Of a DNA stretch of 64,000 bases, positions 1 through 8,196 are shown in pieces. Position 1 is the first letter of the stretch. Each line of letters starts with the position of its first letter. The position numbers and the translations under genes are program-made. The notes under the pieces are model-generated. The model was not told where the DNA came from, ran no database searches, and saw only the letters and a list, made by a program, of their open reading frames with translations. This DNA is from DASWOJ01 sp964242415 (GTDB lineage Bacteria; Pseudomonadota; Alphaproteobacteria; Acetobacterales; Acetobacteraceae). Location of the stretch: assembly GCA_964242415.1 (NCBI GenBank), contig CAXTAT010000026.1, positions 20,334 to 84,333 on the forward strand. The letters are read 5' to 3'.

Positions 1-762
1 GAAGCGGATGCCCAGGCCCTCGGCGACCGCCTGGCCCTCCAGCATCATCGCCCGGCACACGCCGCGGCTGCCGGGTTGCCCGGTGATCACGTCCAACGTC
101 GCGCCGGTCAGGGCGCTGATCGGGTTGAACGCCATGTTGCCCCACAGCTTCACCCAGATCTCGTCGCGCAGCCGCGGCCGCACCGGCGCCTTCAACCCGG
201 CGGCGATAAGCAGGTGCGACAGCGCCGCCGCCCGCTCGCTGCGGCTGCCATCCGGCTCGCCGAGGCTGAAGCGGTCGCCGTAGGTGTGGCTGATGACGCC
301 CGGCGCGCTGATCTCCGCGGCGGGGTAGATGATGCACCCCAGCGTCTGCGCCGGCGGCAGCGCGTCCCACAGCGCGCCGCCGGGATCGACGGAGGTGACG
401 CGCCGGCCGCCGAACGGCTCCGGCAGGCCGTGGGTGTACCACCAGGGGATGCCGTTCACCGCCGCGACGATGGTGGTGCCCGGCCCGATCAAGGGGCGCA
501 GTTGCGGCAACGCCGGCTCCAGCGAGTGCGCCTTGAGGGTCAGCACCAAGTAGTCCTGCGGCCCGATGCTGGCCGGGTCGGACACGGCGCGGGGGTGCGT
601 CACCACGCGCTGCCCGCCGCTGTCCAGCGCCAGCCCGTCCGCCTGCATCGCCGCCAAATGCGGGCCGCGCGCCACGACGGACACGGGCGTTCCCGCCTGC
701 TCCAGCCGCGCCGCCAGGAAGCCGCCGATGGCCCCGGCGCCGAATACGCAAACGCTGGGCAT
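1..762 (-). CDS. 2-dehydropantoate 2-reductase family protein (partial, runs off the left edge)
   Basis: Only the N-terminal 254 codons are in the window. The start ATG lies 2 bases after the stop of the upstream acyl-CoA ligase gene, so the two are probably one transcription unit. An N-terminal dinucleotide-binding motif FGAGAIGG is visible at about residues 6-13, and a later segment KLWGNMAFNPISAL carries the Lys and the Asn-Pro that are typical of the ketopantoate reductase active site. Family members reduce 2-ketopantoate with NADPH in pantothenate (CoA) synthesis, but many paralogues act on other 2-oxo acids. Pairing with a CoA ligase rather than with panB/panC makes a paralogue with another substrate quite possible. 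The family call is firm; the substrate is not. Confidence 0.85.
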   Translation of the reverse strand, partial: MPSVCVFGAGAIGGFLAARLEQAGTPVSVVARGPHLAAMQADGLALDSGGQRVVTHPRAVSDPASIGPQDYLVLTLKAHSLEPALPQLRPLIGPGTTIVAAVNGIPWWYTHGLPEPFGGRRVTSVDPGGALWDALPPAQTLGCIIYPAAEISAPGVISHTYGDRFSLGEPDGSRSERAAALSHLLIAAGLKAPVRPRLRDEIWVKLWGNMAFNPISALTGATLDVITGQPGSRGVCRAMMLEGQAVAEGLGIRF

Positions 763-764
763 GT

Positions 765-2282
765 CTAGGCCACCAGCCCGAGCTTCTGCGCCAGGCCGAT
801 CCGCTGCACCTTGCCGGTGGCGCCCTTGGGGATGTCGTCCATCAGCATCACCCGGCGCGGCACCTTGTAGGCCGCCAGGTGCACGGTGCAGAAGTCGCGG
901 ATGTCCTGCTCGGTCGCGGTCATGCCGGGGTGCAGGACGACGATGGCGCCCACCTCCTCGCCCAGCTTGTCGTGCGGGATGCCGAAGGTGACGGCCTGCG
1001 CGACGGCGGGGTGGTCCAGCAGCACCACATCCACCTCCAGCGGGCTGACCTTCTCGCCGCCGCGGTTGATCTGCTCCTTCAGCCGGCCGGTCAGGAACAG
1101 GTAGCCGTCCTCGTCCACCCGGCCCTGGTCCCCGGTGCGGAACCAGCCGTCGGTGAAGGCGCCCTGGTTCGCGGTCGGGTTGTTGTCGTAGCCCGGCGTG
1201 ACGTTGGGGCCGCGGATCACCACCTCGCCGACGCTGCCCTGCGGCAGGATGGCGCCGTGCTCGTTCATGACGGCGACCTCGGGGCCGGCGGGCAGGCCGA
1301 CGGCGCCGGGCTTGCGGGCGCGGGGCGGCAAGGGGTTGCAGGCCATCTGGTGCGCGGCCTCGGTCATGCCATACGCCTCGACGACGGGGCTGCCGAACAC
1401 CTCCTCAAGCTCGGCCATCACCTGCGGCGGCAGGCTGGCGGAGGAGGAGCGGATGAAGCGCAGCCCGGCCTCCCGCGCCCGCTCCGGGTGGGCGCGCAGC
1501 CGCATCAGGATGGCCTGGTGCATAGTGGGGACGGCGGTGTACCAGGTCGGGCGGACCTCCTGCAGCCACTCGCCGAAGCGGAAGGCGTTGAACCCCGGCG
1601 TGCAGGACACCGACGCCCCGGCCCGCAGCGACGACAGCACCGCCGCGACCAGGCCGTGGATGTGGAACAGCGGCATGACGTTCAGGCACACGTCGCCCGG
1701 GGTGAGCGCCAGGCTGTCGCCGATGTGCCGGGCCGAGGCCGCGAGGTTGCGGTTGGTCAGCGGCACGATCTTGGGGCGGGCGGTGGTGCCGGAGGTGTGC
1801 AGCACGAGCGCGATGTCGTCCGCCTCGGCCGGGCCGGGGTGGGCGGCGGGGGTGGGCGGCAGGGCCGCGGTGTCCAGGCGGAACCCGCCGGCGGGGCCGT
1901 CTGCGTCGGGGTGCAGGGCGATTACCGGGATGTCCAGCCGGTCGGCCACGGTGCGGGCCGGGCCGTCGTCGCCCTCGGCGAGGATCAGCGCGCGGGGCTT
2001 GAGGTCGGACAGGTAGAACTCGAACTCGTCGGCCTTGTAGGCGGGGTTGAGCGGTGCCGCGGTGCAGGTGGCGGCGACGGCGGCGAAGCAGGTGGCCATG
2101 TCGGGTCCGTTCGGCAGCACGATGCCCACCCGGTCGCCGCGGCCGATGCCTGCGGCGTTCAGCGCGGCTCGGGTGTCGGCGGCCAGGGCCTGCAGCGCCG
2201 CGCCGTCCATCCAGGCCCGGCCGGGGGCGCCGATGGCCCGGCCGGTGACGTCCGCCAGGATTGCCGCAATCGTATCAACCAT
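765..2282 (-). CDS. Acyl-CoA ligase, oxalyl-CoA synthetase-like (AMP-binding family)
   Basis: Protein of 505 residues, normal length for an adenylate-forming ligase. The ATP-binding P-loop LHTSGTTARPKIVPLT is near residue 161, the A5 motif YGMTEAAHQMACNPLP in the middle, the A7 motif WFRTGDQGRVDEDGYLFLTG follows, and the C-terminal catalytic lysine lies in PKGATGKVQR. The sequence TEAAHQMACNPLPP and the INRGGEKVSPLEVD segment resemble the AAE3/Pcs60 subgroup, whose members make oxalyl-CoA from oxalate, CoA and ATP. I infer an oxalate or small dicarboxylate substrate on that resemblance only. The gene is followed 2 bases later by the reductase at the window edge. No oxalyl-CoA decarboxylase or CoA transferase is visible in the window, so the pathway is not confirmed. 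Confidence 0.85.
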   Translation of the reverse strand: MVDTIAAILADVTGRAIGAPGRAWMDGAALQALAADTRAALNAAGIGRGDRVGIVLPNGPDMATCFAAVAATCTAAPLNPAYKADEFEFYLSDLKPRALILAEGDDGPARTVADRLDIPVIALHPDADGPAGGFRLDTAALPPTPAAHPGPAEADDIALVLHTSGTTARPKIVPLTNRNLAASARHIGDSLALTPGDVCLNVMPLFHIHGLVAAVLSSLRAGASVSCTPGFNAFRFGEWLQEVRPTWYTAVPTMHQAILMRLRAHPERAREAGLRFIRSSSASLPPQVMAELEEVFGSPVVEAYGMTEAAHQMACNPLPPRARKPGAVGLPAGPEVAVMNEHGAILPQGSVGEVVIRGPNVTPGYDNNPTANQGAFTDGWFRTGDQGRVDEDGYLFLTGRLKEQINRGGEKVSPLEVDVVLLDHPAVAQAVTFGIPHDKLGEEVGAIVVLHPGMTATEQDIRDFCTVHLAAYKVPRRVMLMDDIPKGATGKVQRIGLAQKLGLVA

Positions 2283-2416
2283 TGTTCTGTCCCCAGGTCG
2301 CCGCGCCAGGGCCGCCAGGCGGTCCCCGGGGGCAAACTGCCGAGGAACCCCGTGGACCGCAAGACAGGCGTCCCGACCCGATTGAAGCCAACGTAGGCGT
2401 GAGGACGCTGCCTGCT

Positions 2417-2555
2417 CCCTCTCCCCGCTTCGGGAGAGGGCTGGGGTGAGGGAAGCTGCCAGTACCGCCCTCGGCCCCTGGCAGACCGGCTCCTGTGCGG
2501 GAAAGGGTTGTGCTTGCCGCTTCCCTCACCCCGGCCCTCTCCCGGAGGGAGAGGG
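2417..2555. repeat. Palindromic intergenic element, copy 1
   Basis: Left arm 2417-2452 and right arm 2523-2555 are inverted copies of each other, and each arm is itself a hairpin (CCCTCTCC..GGGAGAGGG). The 70-base centre is variable. It fills the gap between the acyl-CoA ligase start and the plsC stop. A trace of the outer end motif (TATGCGATAGGCAAATGCC) follows at 2573, inside the end of plsC. Confidence 0.9.
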
Positions 2556-2569
2556 AGTTGATGCAGTCC

Positions 2570-3301
2570 TTATGCGATAGGCAAATGCCTTGCCGGCGCC
2601 AGGGCGCGAACCGCCGCCTCGCACGCGTCCGCCACCTGCACCATCCCGGCGCGGTCCGCCTGCGACCCCGGAAAGCGCAGCGGCGGACCGATCCGCAGCC
2701 GTAGCCGCCCGGGCCGCGGCAGGCGCCGGGTGGACGGCCAGGCGGCGAACGCGCCCTCTAGGAAGCAGGGCACCACCGGGATGTCCTGCCCGGCCACCAG
2801 CGCGCCCACGCCGGGCCGGAACCGGGCCATGGCGCCGGTGCGGGTCCGGGTGCCCTCCGGGAACAGGATCAGCACGGCGCCGTCCTCGGTCAGCCGCTGG
2901 CGCATTGCTTGCAGGTCCGCGGACGTGGTCGCCTTGCGCCAAATGGGCAACGCGTTCACGGCATAGGCGGCGAAGGCTGCGGCGGGCAGGCTGGTGAAGA
3001 ACGTGTCGCCCGCCGCCAGGGCGAAGGCCCGGCGGCCCAGGGCGCGGGGCAGCGCGGCGGCGATGGTCAGCGCGTCCAGGTGGCTGCTGTGGTTGGCAAC
3101 CACGAGGAAGGGCGCCGGCGGCAGGTGCTCCCGCCCCTCGACCTGCAGCCGATGCATGACCCGCAAGTAGAGCCGGACCAGCGCCCGCCAGGCGGCGGAG
3201 ATCGCCAGGCCACCCAGCCCAGGCTCCCGTCCATGGCTCCGCAGCCGTGCCGCGGGTGTCAGGCCATGGTCGCGGGCCGGGCGGAACTGCCAATCGGTCA
3301 T
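2570..3301 (-). CDS. plsC: 1-acyl-sn-glycerol-3-phosphate acyltransferase
   Basis: A 243-residue acyltransferase that would add the second acyl chain to lysophosphatidate at the inner membrane to give phosphatidate. The catalytic HX4D box is seen as NHSSHLDA, and the glycerol-phosphate-binding box as FPEGTRTRTG. The start at 3301 (MTDWQFRP) is chosen because the open frame further upstream runs into cdsA sequence. It is 52 bases downstream of the cdsA stop on the same strand, and the neighbours cdsA and a CDP-alcohol transferase use its product, so a phospholipid operon is likely. The last codons lie next to a palindromic element. This could be one of several PlsC paralogues in the genome, so essentiality cannot be claimed. 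Confidence 0.9.
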   Translation of the reverse strand: MTDWQFRPARDHGLTPAARLRSHGREPGLGGLAISAAWRALVRLYLRVMHRLQVEGREHLPPAPFLVVANHSSHLDALTIAAALPRALGRRAFALAAGDTFFTSLPAAAFAAYAVNALPIWRKATTSADLQAMRQRLTEDGAVLILFPEGTRTRTGAMARFRPGVGALVAGQDIPVVPCFLEGAFAAWPSTRRLPRPGRLRLRIGPPLRFPGSQADRAGMVQVADACEAAVRALAPARHLPIA

Positions 3302-3353
3302 GCCGGGGCCGTCCTGCCGGGGCCGCCATATCGGGACCAGCGTGGGGAAGCCG

Positions 3354-4322
3354 TCATCCCGTGTACAGCCGGATCGGCTGGTCCAGCCCGAAGCCCACGT
3401 AGTAGCCGATGTAGTGGAACGTCGCCGGCGCCACCAGCAGCAGCGAGTTGAACCGGTCCAGCAGCCCGCCATGCCCGGGGATCACCGCGCCCATGTCCTT
3501 GATCCCCAGGTCGCGCTTGATGCTGGACAGCATCAGGTCCCCTGCCTGCCCGGCCACGCTGACGATCGCGCCCAGCCCCAGCAGCAGGTGCCAGTGGTCC
3601 AGCGGCGTGCCGTGGAAGATCGGCCGGGCCAGCAGCGCCACCAGCACGGAGGTGCACACCAGCGCGCCCACTGCGCCGGAGATGGTCTTGTTCGGGCTGG
3701 TGGCCGGCAGCAGCTTCGGCCCGCCGATCAGCTTGCCGCAGGTGAAGGCGAACACGTCGTTGATCGCCACCGCCGCCAGCAGCATCAGCACGATCGGCCG
3801 GTAGTTCAGGTCGTTGGACATATAGCCCAGGTGCGCCAGCCCGGTGCCGAACAGCATGAAGGCGATGATCGCCAGCCCCGTGCGCTGGATGTAGCCGCCG
3901 GGCCGGTCCCCGGGAATGGAGACGATGGCCAGCACGCCGACCGTCAGCGGGATCAGCGCCATGAAGAAGTTGTACCAGCGGTCCAGCGAGGCGAAGTTCA
4001 CCGCCAGGATGCCCAGCGCGGCGGTGGCGGTCATCACGGGTTCGCGGAACAGCCCGGTGGCGCGGTCGTACTCGCGCAGGCACAGCAGGCCCAGCAGGGT
4101 GACGGCACCGATGGTCCAGGCACGGCCCAGCAGCACCGGCCCCAGCATCAGCGGCAGCAGCACCGCCCAGGACCCGGTGCGGAGCCACAGCTCGCGCCGC
4201 AGCGCCGGGGTGATGCGGCCGGTGGCGGACAGCAGGCCGATCACCGCCGCCGCCAGCAGCAGCACCCCCGCCGCCCCGGCCACCACCACCTGCGTGACCG
4301 GGTGCGCGAAGGCGTCAGTCAT
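3354..4322 (-). CDS. cdsA: Phosphatidate cytidylyltransferase (CDP-diglyceride synthase)
   Basis: An integral membrane protein of 322 residues with about eight hydrophobic segments. It makes CDP-diacylglycerol from phosphatidate and CTP. The C-terminal CDS signature is clear: SVAGQAGDLMLSSIKRDLGI followed by KDMGAVIPGHGGLLDRFNS, with the conserved acidic residues and the PGHGG turn. It sits between a CDP-alcohol phosphatidyltransferase gene (19 bases upstream) and plsC (downstream), which fits a phospholipid head-group block. This block, lying apart from the usual uppS-cdsA-dxr-rseP cluster, suggests a second CdsA-type enzyme; that is inference from context. Confidence 0.9.
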   Translation of the reverse strand: MTDAFAHPVTQVVVAGAAGVLLLAAAVIGLLSATGRITPALRRELWLRTGSWAVLLPLMLGPVLLGRAWTIGAVTLLGLLCLREYDRATGLFREPVMTATAALGILAVNFASLDRWYNFFMALIPLTVGVLAIVSIPGDRPGGYIQRTGLAIIAFMLFGTGLAHLGYMSNDLNYRPIVLMLLAAVAINDVFAFTCGKLIGGPKLLPATSPNKTISGAVGALVCTSVLVALLARPIFHGTPLDHWHLLLGLGAIVSVAGQAGDLMLSSIKRDLGIKDMGAVIPGHGGLLDRFNSLLLVAPATFHYIGYYVGFGLDQPIRLYTG

Positions 4323-4341
4323 GGGCGGGTCATACGGCGGG

Positions 4342-4989
4342 TCATGCGCGCAACGCCCGGACCTGCCGGATCAGCCGGCGCACCGCGGTCTCCAGCGCTA
4401 GGGCGGTCATGATCCACAGCGCCCTGGCCGGCCAGCCCGCCATCCAGGCGGCCGGCAGCACGGCGCAGGCAACAGCCAGGACGGTCACCAGCGCCATCCG
4501 CTGCTGCTTCGCCATCGGCCCCGAGAAGTCGCTCGGCAGGCCCACCCCCTTGCCGACGGCGCGGATGTAGGCCGTCGCCATCGCCGCCAGGGCCGCCGCC
4601 AGCCCCAGCGCCACCGACCCCGCCGCCCAGCCCACGCCCACCAGCACCGCAGTGTCTGAAACCCGGTCCGGCACCTCGTTGAACAGCTCGCCCAGGGGGG
4701 AGGCGATGCCGCGGCCAATGGCAACCATTCCGTCGAGCAGGTTGGCCATCAGCCGCGCCTGCACCAGCACGGCGCCCGCGATCCACAACGCCCGTCCGGC
4801 CTGCGGCGCCTCCCGCGTGAGGGCGAAAGCCAGCCCGGCCAGGATCGCCGCCGCCATGCCGGCGAGCGAAATGGCGTCCGGCGAGGCCCGGCGCGCAACC
4901 AGCCATCCGGCAATGGCCACCACGGGCCGCAGGCTGCGGGCGGCGATGGGCCGGCGGTCGGGAGTGTTTTCCATTCCGGCGGGCAGCAT
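4342..4989 (-). CDS. CDP-alcohol phosphatidyltransferase family protein with altered active-site motif
   Basis: A 215-residue membrane protein. The CDP-alcohol transferase motif can be recognised as NLLDGMVAIGRG followed by GELFNEVPDRVSD, but it differs from the classic DG-x2-AR-x8-G-x3-D-x3-D. Asparagine replaces the first and third acidic positions, and the AR pair is missing. I recall other proteins encoded beside cdsA and plsC with the same NLLDGMVA/NE-PDR pattern, so this may be a genuine subfamily rather than decay. The acceptor alcohol is unknown. The start may be the ATG at 4989 or the one at 4974 (MENTPDRRP); neither has a strong ribosome-binding site. It overlaps nothing and leads into cdsA after 19 bases. 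Confidence 0.75.
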   Translation of the reverse strand: MLPAGMENTPDRRPIAARSLRPVVAIAGWLVARRASPDAISLAGMAAAILAGLAFALTREAPQAGRALWIAGAVLVQARLMANLLDGMVAIGRGIASPLGELFNEVPDRVSDTAVLVGVGWAAGSVALGLAAALAAMATAYIRAVGKGVGLPSDFSGPMAKQQRMALVTVLAVACAVLPAAWMAGWPARALWIMTALALETAVRRLIRQVRALRA

Positions 4990-5174
4990 AGCCCGGCCGC
5001 CTTCGTTCCCCTACAGTGCAACGGCGCGCGGCGACTTTTCCGGGGCCGTGCCCGACGCCCCCAAGGCGTCCCGGGTGCCGGAGCCTGAGCGAAGGTCCAG
5101 GCCGGGGCGAGCGCCGGCCGGTTCGGCCCCATGGGGTTGCAGCCCTGGCAAGCGACCGGCATCGTGCAGGCCGC

Positions 5175-6122
5175 ATGCCCCCTCATCAGGCCCCGCCGCC
5201 GGCAAGTGCGGCCGCACGCTGGCGGGCCTTGCGCGGCTTTGTCGCCTGGGAAGCCCGCCTGGCAGCCTGGGCCAGCCGCCGCCGCGACACCGCGTTCCTG
5301 CACGAGTTCATCCGCTTTGGCATCAAGCAGGCGTGGGCCTGCCTGTTCGGCGGGATCATGCTGGCGCTGCTGCTGGGCACCCACCGTTGGTATCCTGCCG
5401 ACGCCCCGCTGGCGCGCTACGATTTCCTGACCCTGGCCGCCGTGTGCGTGCAGGTCGGGATGCTGGCGACCGGGCTGGAGACCCGGGAGGAGGCGCGGGT
5501 CATCATCCTGTTCCACTTGGCCGGCACCGCGATGGAGCTGTTCAAGACCGCAGCCGGGTCCTGGAGCTACCCGGAACCCAGCCTGTTGCGGATCGGCGGC
5601 GTGCCGCTGTTCACCGGGTTCATGTATGCGGCGGTCGGCAGCTACCTGGCGCGGGCCTGGCGGGCGTTCGACTTCCGGTTCACGCGCCATCCGCCCTTGC
5701 CGGCGCTGGGGGTGCTGGCTGGGGCGGTTTACCTCAACTTCTTCACGCACCACTTCGTGCCGGACATGCGGCTGCTGCTGTTCGCGGCGTCCGCCGCCCT
5801 GTTCGGCCGCACCTGGGTGCACTACCGCGTATGGCGCGACGACCGGCGCATGCCGCTGCTGCTCGGGCTGGGGCTGGTGGCGCTGTTCATCTGGTTTGCC
5901 GAGAACCTTGGCACCTTCGCGCGGGCCTGGGTGTACCCGCACCAGGCCCGCGAGTGGGCGCCGGTCGGACCCGCGAAGATCGGGGCTTGGTACCTGCTTA
6001 TGCTGATCAGCTACACGTTGGTTGCCGTGGTGAACGGGGTGCGGCAGGTGGCGCCTCGGGCCGTCGCGCCCCGCCCCGCTGCCGCCCTGCTTGCGCCGCC
6101 GGGCCGGGCCGGCGTGGGGTGA
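5175..6122 (+). CDS. DUF817 family integral membrane protein
   Basis: A 315-residue, strongly hydrophobic protein with about eight predicted membrane segments. Recognised as DUF817 from FIRFGIKQAWACLFGG near the N-terminus, the ARYDFLTLAAVCVQ segment, MELFKTAAGSWSYPEP, the RIGGVPLFTGFMYAAVGSY stretch and LNFFTHHFVPD. The function of the family is unknown. The start ATG at 5175 (MPPHQAPP) was chosen because upstream codons in the same frame are low-complexity and overlap the promoter side of the divergently transcribed phospholipid block. It is followed 31 bases later by the next gene on the same strand. Confidence 0.8.
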   Translation: MPPHQAPPPASAAARWRALRGFVAWEARLAAWASRRRDTAFLHEFIRFGIKQAWACLFGGIMLALLLGTHRWYPADAPLARYDFLTLAAVCVQVGMLATGLETREEARVIILFHLAGTAMELFKTAAGSWSYPEPSLLRIGGVPLFTGFMYAAVGSYLARAWRAFDFRFTRHPPLPALGVLAGAVYLNFFTHHFVPDMRLLLFAASAALFGRTWVHYRVWRDDRRMPLLLGLGLVALFIWFAENLGTFARAWVYPHQAREWAPVGPAKIGAWYLLMLISYTLVAVVNGVRQVAPRAVAPRPAAALLAPPGRAGVG

Positions 6123-6153
6123 CGGTTCGGTGCGGTGTGGTAAGGGGGATGCC

Positions 6154-8196
6154 ATGCCCCCCGATATCCTCTCGCCTGCCGACGTCCTGCAATCCCCCGA
6201 TGTCCTGCAACCCCCCGATGTCCTGCAACCTATGGTCGCCTACATCAAGCGCCGCCTGGTCAAGACCGCCGACATGGGCACCGAGTCCTTCCCCGCCCTG
6301 GCCGAGACGGCGGAGCGGTTCAACGACACGAGCTGGTTCTGGACCGACGACAACGCCAAGGCCGCCGAGCTGCTGTGCGAGCCCTCGCTGTTCGACGCCG
6401 ACCCCGCCACCGCCACCGCCGCCATCGACTTCGTGCTCCGCATGTCCGAGGGCGCCGTCATCCAGCGCCGCTGCGGCCCGGCGGAGCTGCGCGTGCTGTC
6501 CACCGATCCCCGCGCCTTCCGGGTGGAGACGGCGTTCTTCATCCTGGAGGGCGACCTGTCGCAGGGCCTGGTGCGGCACTCCCTGCGCTTCAACGACGGC
6601 CGCACCGTCACCGCCGCGCAGCACACCGGCAACACCGTCACCGTCCGCCAGGGCCGACGCACCCGCACCCTGGACATCGAGAAGAACATCACCGTGTTCG
6701 CCGTCGAGCCGCGCGAGGACCAGGTCGTGGTGTGGCACAGCAGCGCCGTCGCCATGCCCGCCGTGCCGCTGCTGCGCCAGAAGGCCAGGCCGCTCGGACA
6801 GGTGCGCTACACCTACACCGTCCACCGCGACCGCCCGGCGGTGACGCTGCGTGTGGAGTTGCGACTCGATCCCGGCGTGGCGCTGGACGACTGCGTGCTG
6901 ACGGCGGCGGTGGACCAGCTCAGCATCGTGCACGGGGTGGAGTACCGCGCCCTGGCCATCCGGGCGGACGGCGTGGACCGCACGCTGCGCCGGGTGGGCG
7001 ACGACCGGGTGACGGTGCACACCGGCCCCGCCGACTACACCGGCATCGTGCAGGAGGGGGCGTCACCGGGCTTCTCCTACGCCATCCACACGCTGCTGCG
7101 GGACGGCGCGCGGCTGGACGATATCCTGGCACGCGGCCAGAAGGCGGGGTGGCTGCACTGGGTGCTGCACCGTTACCGCACCGGTCCCGTCCCGGCTGGC
7201 GGCGCCGTTGCGATCACCGAGGAGCGGATGCTGACCGGCGGCGGCTACTACGACGCCCTGGAGCACTACGAGGCGGTGCTACGGGACGGCGCGGGGGGCG
7301 GCGGATATGACCCCAGCATGACCTACGACATCGGCGCGGAGTTGAACGCCGTCGCCGCGCATATCCTGTTCGCCCGCGCCGGCCGCTATGCCCGGCCGCC
7401 GGATGCGGCGCGGCTGGCCACGCTGCAGGCGTGGTACGACCGGCATGTCCAGCGCTACTTCGACTTCATCCGCCCTGGCGAGCCGGACGACCTCGCCCGC
7501 GTGTTCACCCGCGGCATCGCCTTTGTGGCGCTGTCGCTGGACTGCATGGTGCGGGCGACGGGGGAGGCGCGCTACCGGCAGCAGCTCGACCTGGCGGTGT
7601 CGCTGATCCTGCGCACCCGCAAGCGCCTGCCCTGCGGCCGGGACGAGCATGACAGCACGTTCGTGGACGTGTGGGCGGGCCGGGTGCCGTTCCTGGACAA
7701 CCATGCGTCCTGCGTGCTGGCGCTGGCGCGGGCGGCCTGGCACGGCGATCCCGGCGGCACGCTGTCCCAGGCGGTGCGGGAGGGCATCCTGGGCATCAAG
7801 CTGTACTCGGGCGTCGTGGACCTCGGCGGCGGCCATACGGTCACGGCGGACAGCCTGGCGACGGTCAACACCGGCGGCCACGCCCACGCCGATACCGGGT
7901 TCTGGAACTTCAAGCTCGGCATGGTGCTGCGGGCCTTGCGCGCGGTGGAGCATGCGGCGGCGGCGGGCAAGCTGGACCTGGACGCCGACACGCGCCGCCG
8001 GCTGGCGATGCGGCGGGACCTGTGCCTGGAGTTGCTGGGCCCCTCGATGCGGTGGCACCGCGGCGACGGGAACGATATGCTGGAGGTGCTGACGGCGCGG
8101 ATCGCCGGGGAGACCAACTCGGAGACGCAGCCCTGGATCGCGCTGGGGCTGGCCCCCGTGGTGGATGAGCAGATCGTTGCCCTGGCCGCTGCGTAG
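6154..8196 (+). CDS. Large protein of unknown function with N-terminal hexapeptide repeat
   Basis: A 680-residue soluble protein with no signal peptide that I can see. I do not recognise the family. The start at 6154 has a strong ribosome-binding site (AAGGGGG, 7 bases upstream). Residues 4-27 are four tandem hexapeptides (DILSPA, DVLQSP, DVLQPP, DVLQPM) encoded by 18-base DNA repeats (6163-6234). The middle is beta-rich and Arg/Asp-rich, and the last 300 residues look alpha-helical, with segments such as DVWAGRVPFLDNHASCVLAL and TVNTGGHAHADTGFWNFKLG that could be an alpha/alpha toroid of carbohydrate-enzyme type; that is a weak inference. The 3' end overlaps the next gene by 32 bases, implying translational coupling to a DUF4214-methyltransferase. 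Confidence 0.75.
   Translation: MPPDILSPADVLQSPDVLQPPDVLQPMVAYIKRRLVKTADMGTESFPALAETAERFNDTSWFWTDDNAKAAELLCEPSLFDADPATATAAIDFVLRMSEGAVIQRRCGPAELRVLSTDPRAFRVETAFFILEGDLSQGLVRHSLRFNDGRTVTAAQHTGNTVTVRQGRRTRTLDIEKNITVFAVEPREDQVVVWHSSAVAMPAVPLLRQKARPLGQVRYTYTVHRDRPAVTLRVELRLDPGVALDDCVLTAAVDQLSIVHGVEYRALAIRADGVDRTLRRVGDDRVTVHTGPADYTGIVQEGASPGFSYAIHTLLRDGARLDDILARGQKAGWLHWVLHRYRTGPVPAGGAVAITEERMLTGGGYYDALEHYEAVLRDGAGGGGYDPSMTYDIGAELNAVAAHILFARAGRYARPPDAARLATLQAWYDRHVQRYFDFIRPGEPDDLARVFTRGIAFVALSLDCMVRATGEARYRQQLDLAVSLILRTRKRLPCGRDEHDSTFVDVWAGRVPFLDNHASCVLALARAAWHGDPGGTLSQAVREGILGIKLYSGVVDLGGGHTVTADSLATVNTGGHAHADTGFWNFKLGMVLRALRAVEHAAAAGKLDLDADTRRRLAMRRDLCLELLGPSMRWHRGDGNDMLEVLTARIAGETNSETQPWIALGLAPVVDEQIVALAAA

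Noticed and set aside
2275..2529. Small open frames containing SLTPALSRREREK or SPSGRGPG-type peptides, at this and many other element copies
   Set aside because: They are simply translations of the palindromic element. Only where a true gene reads into the element are these residues real.
4652..6844. A 730-codon plus-strand frame across the DUF817 gene and the next gene
   Set aside because: It runs through three real genes in the wrong frame and becomes Pro/Ser/Arg-rich; not a protein.
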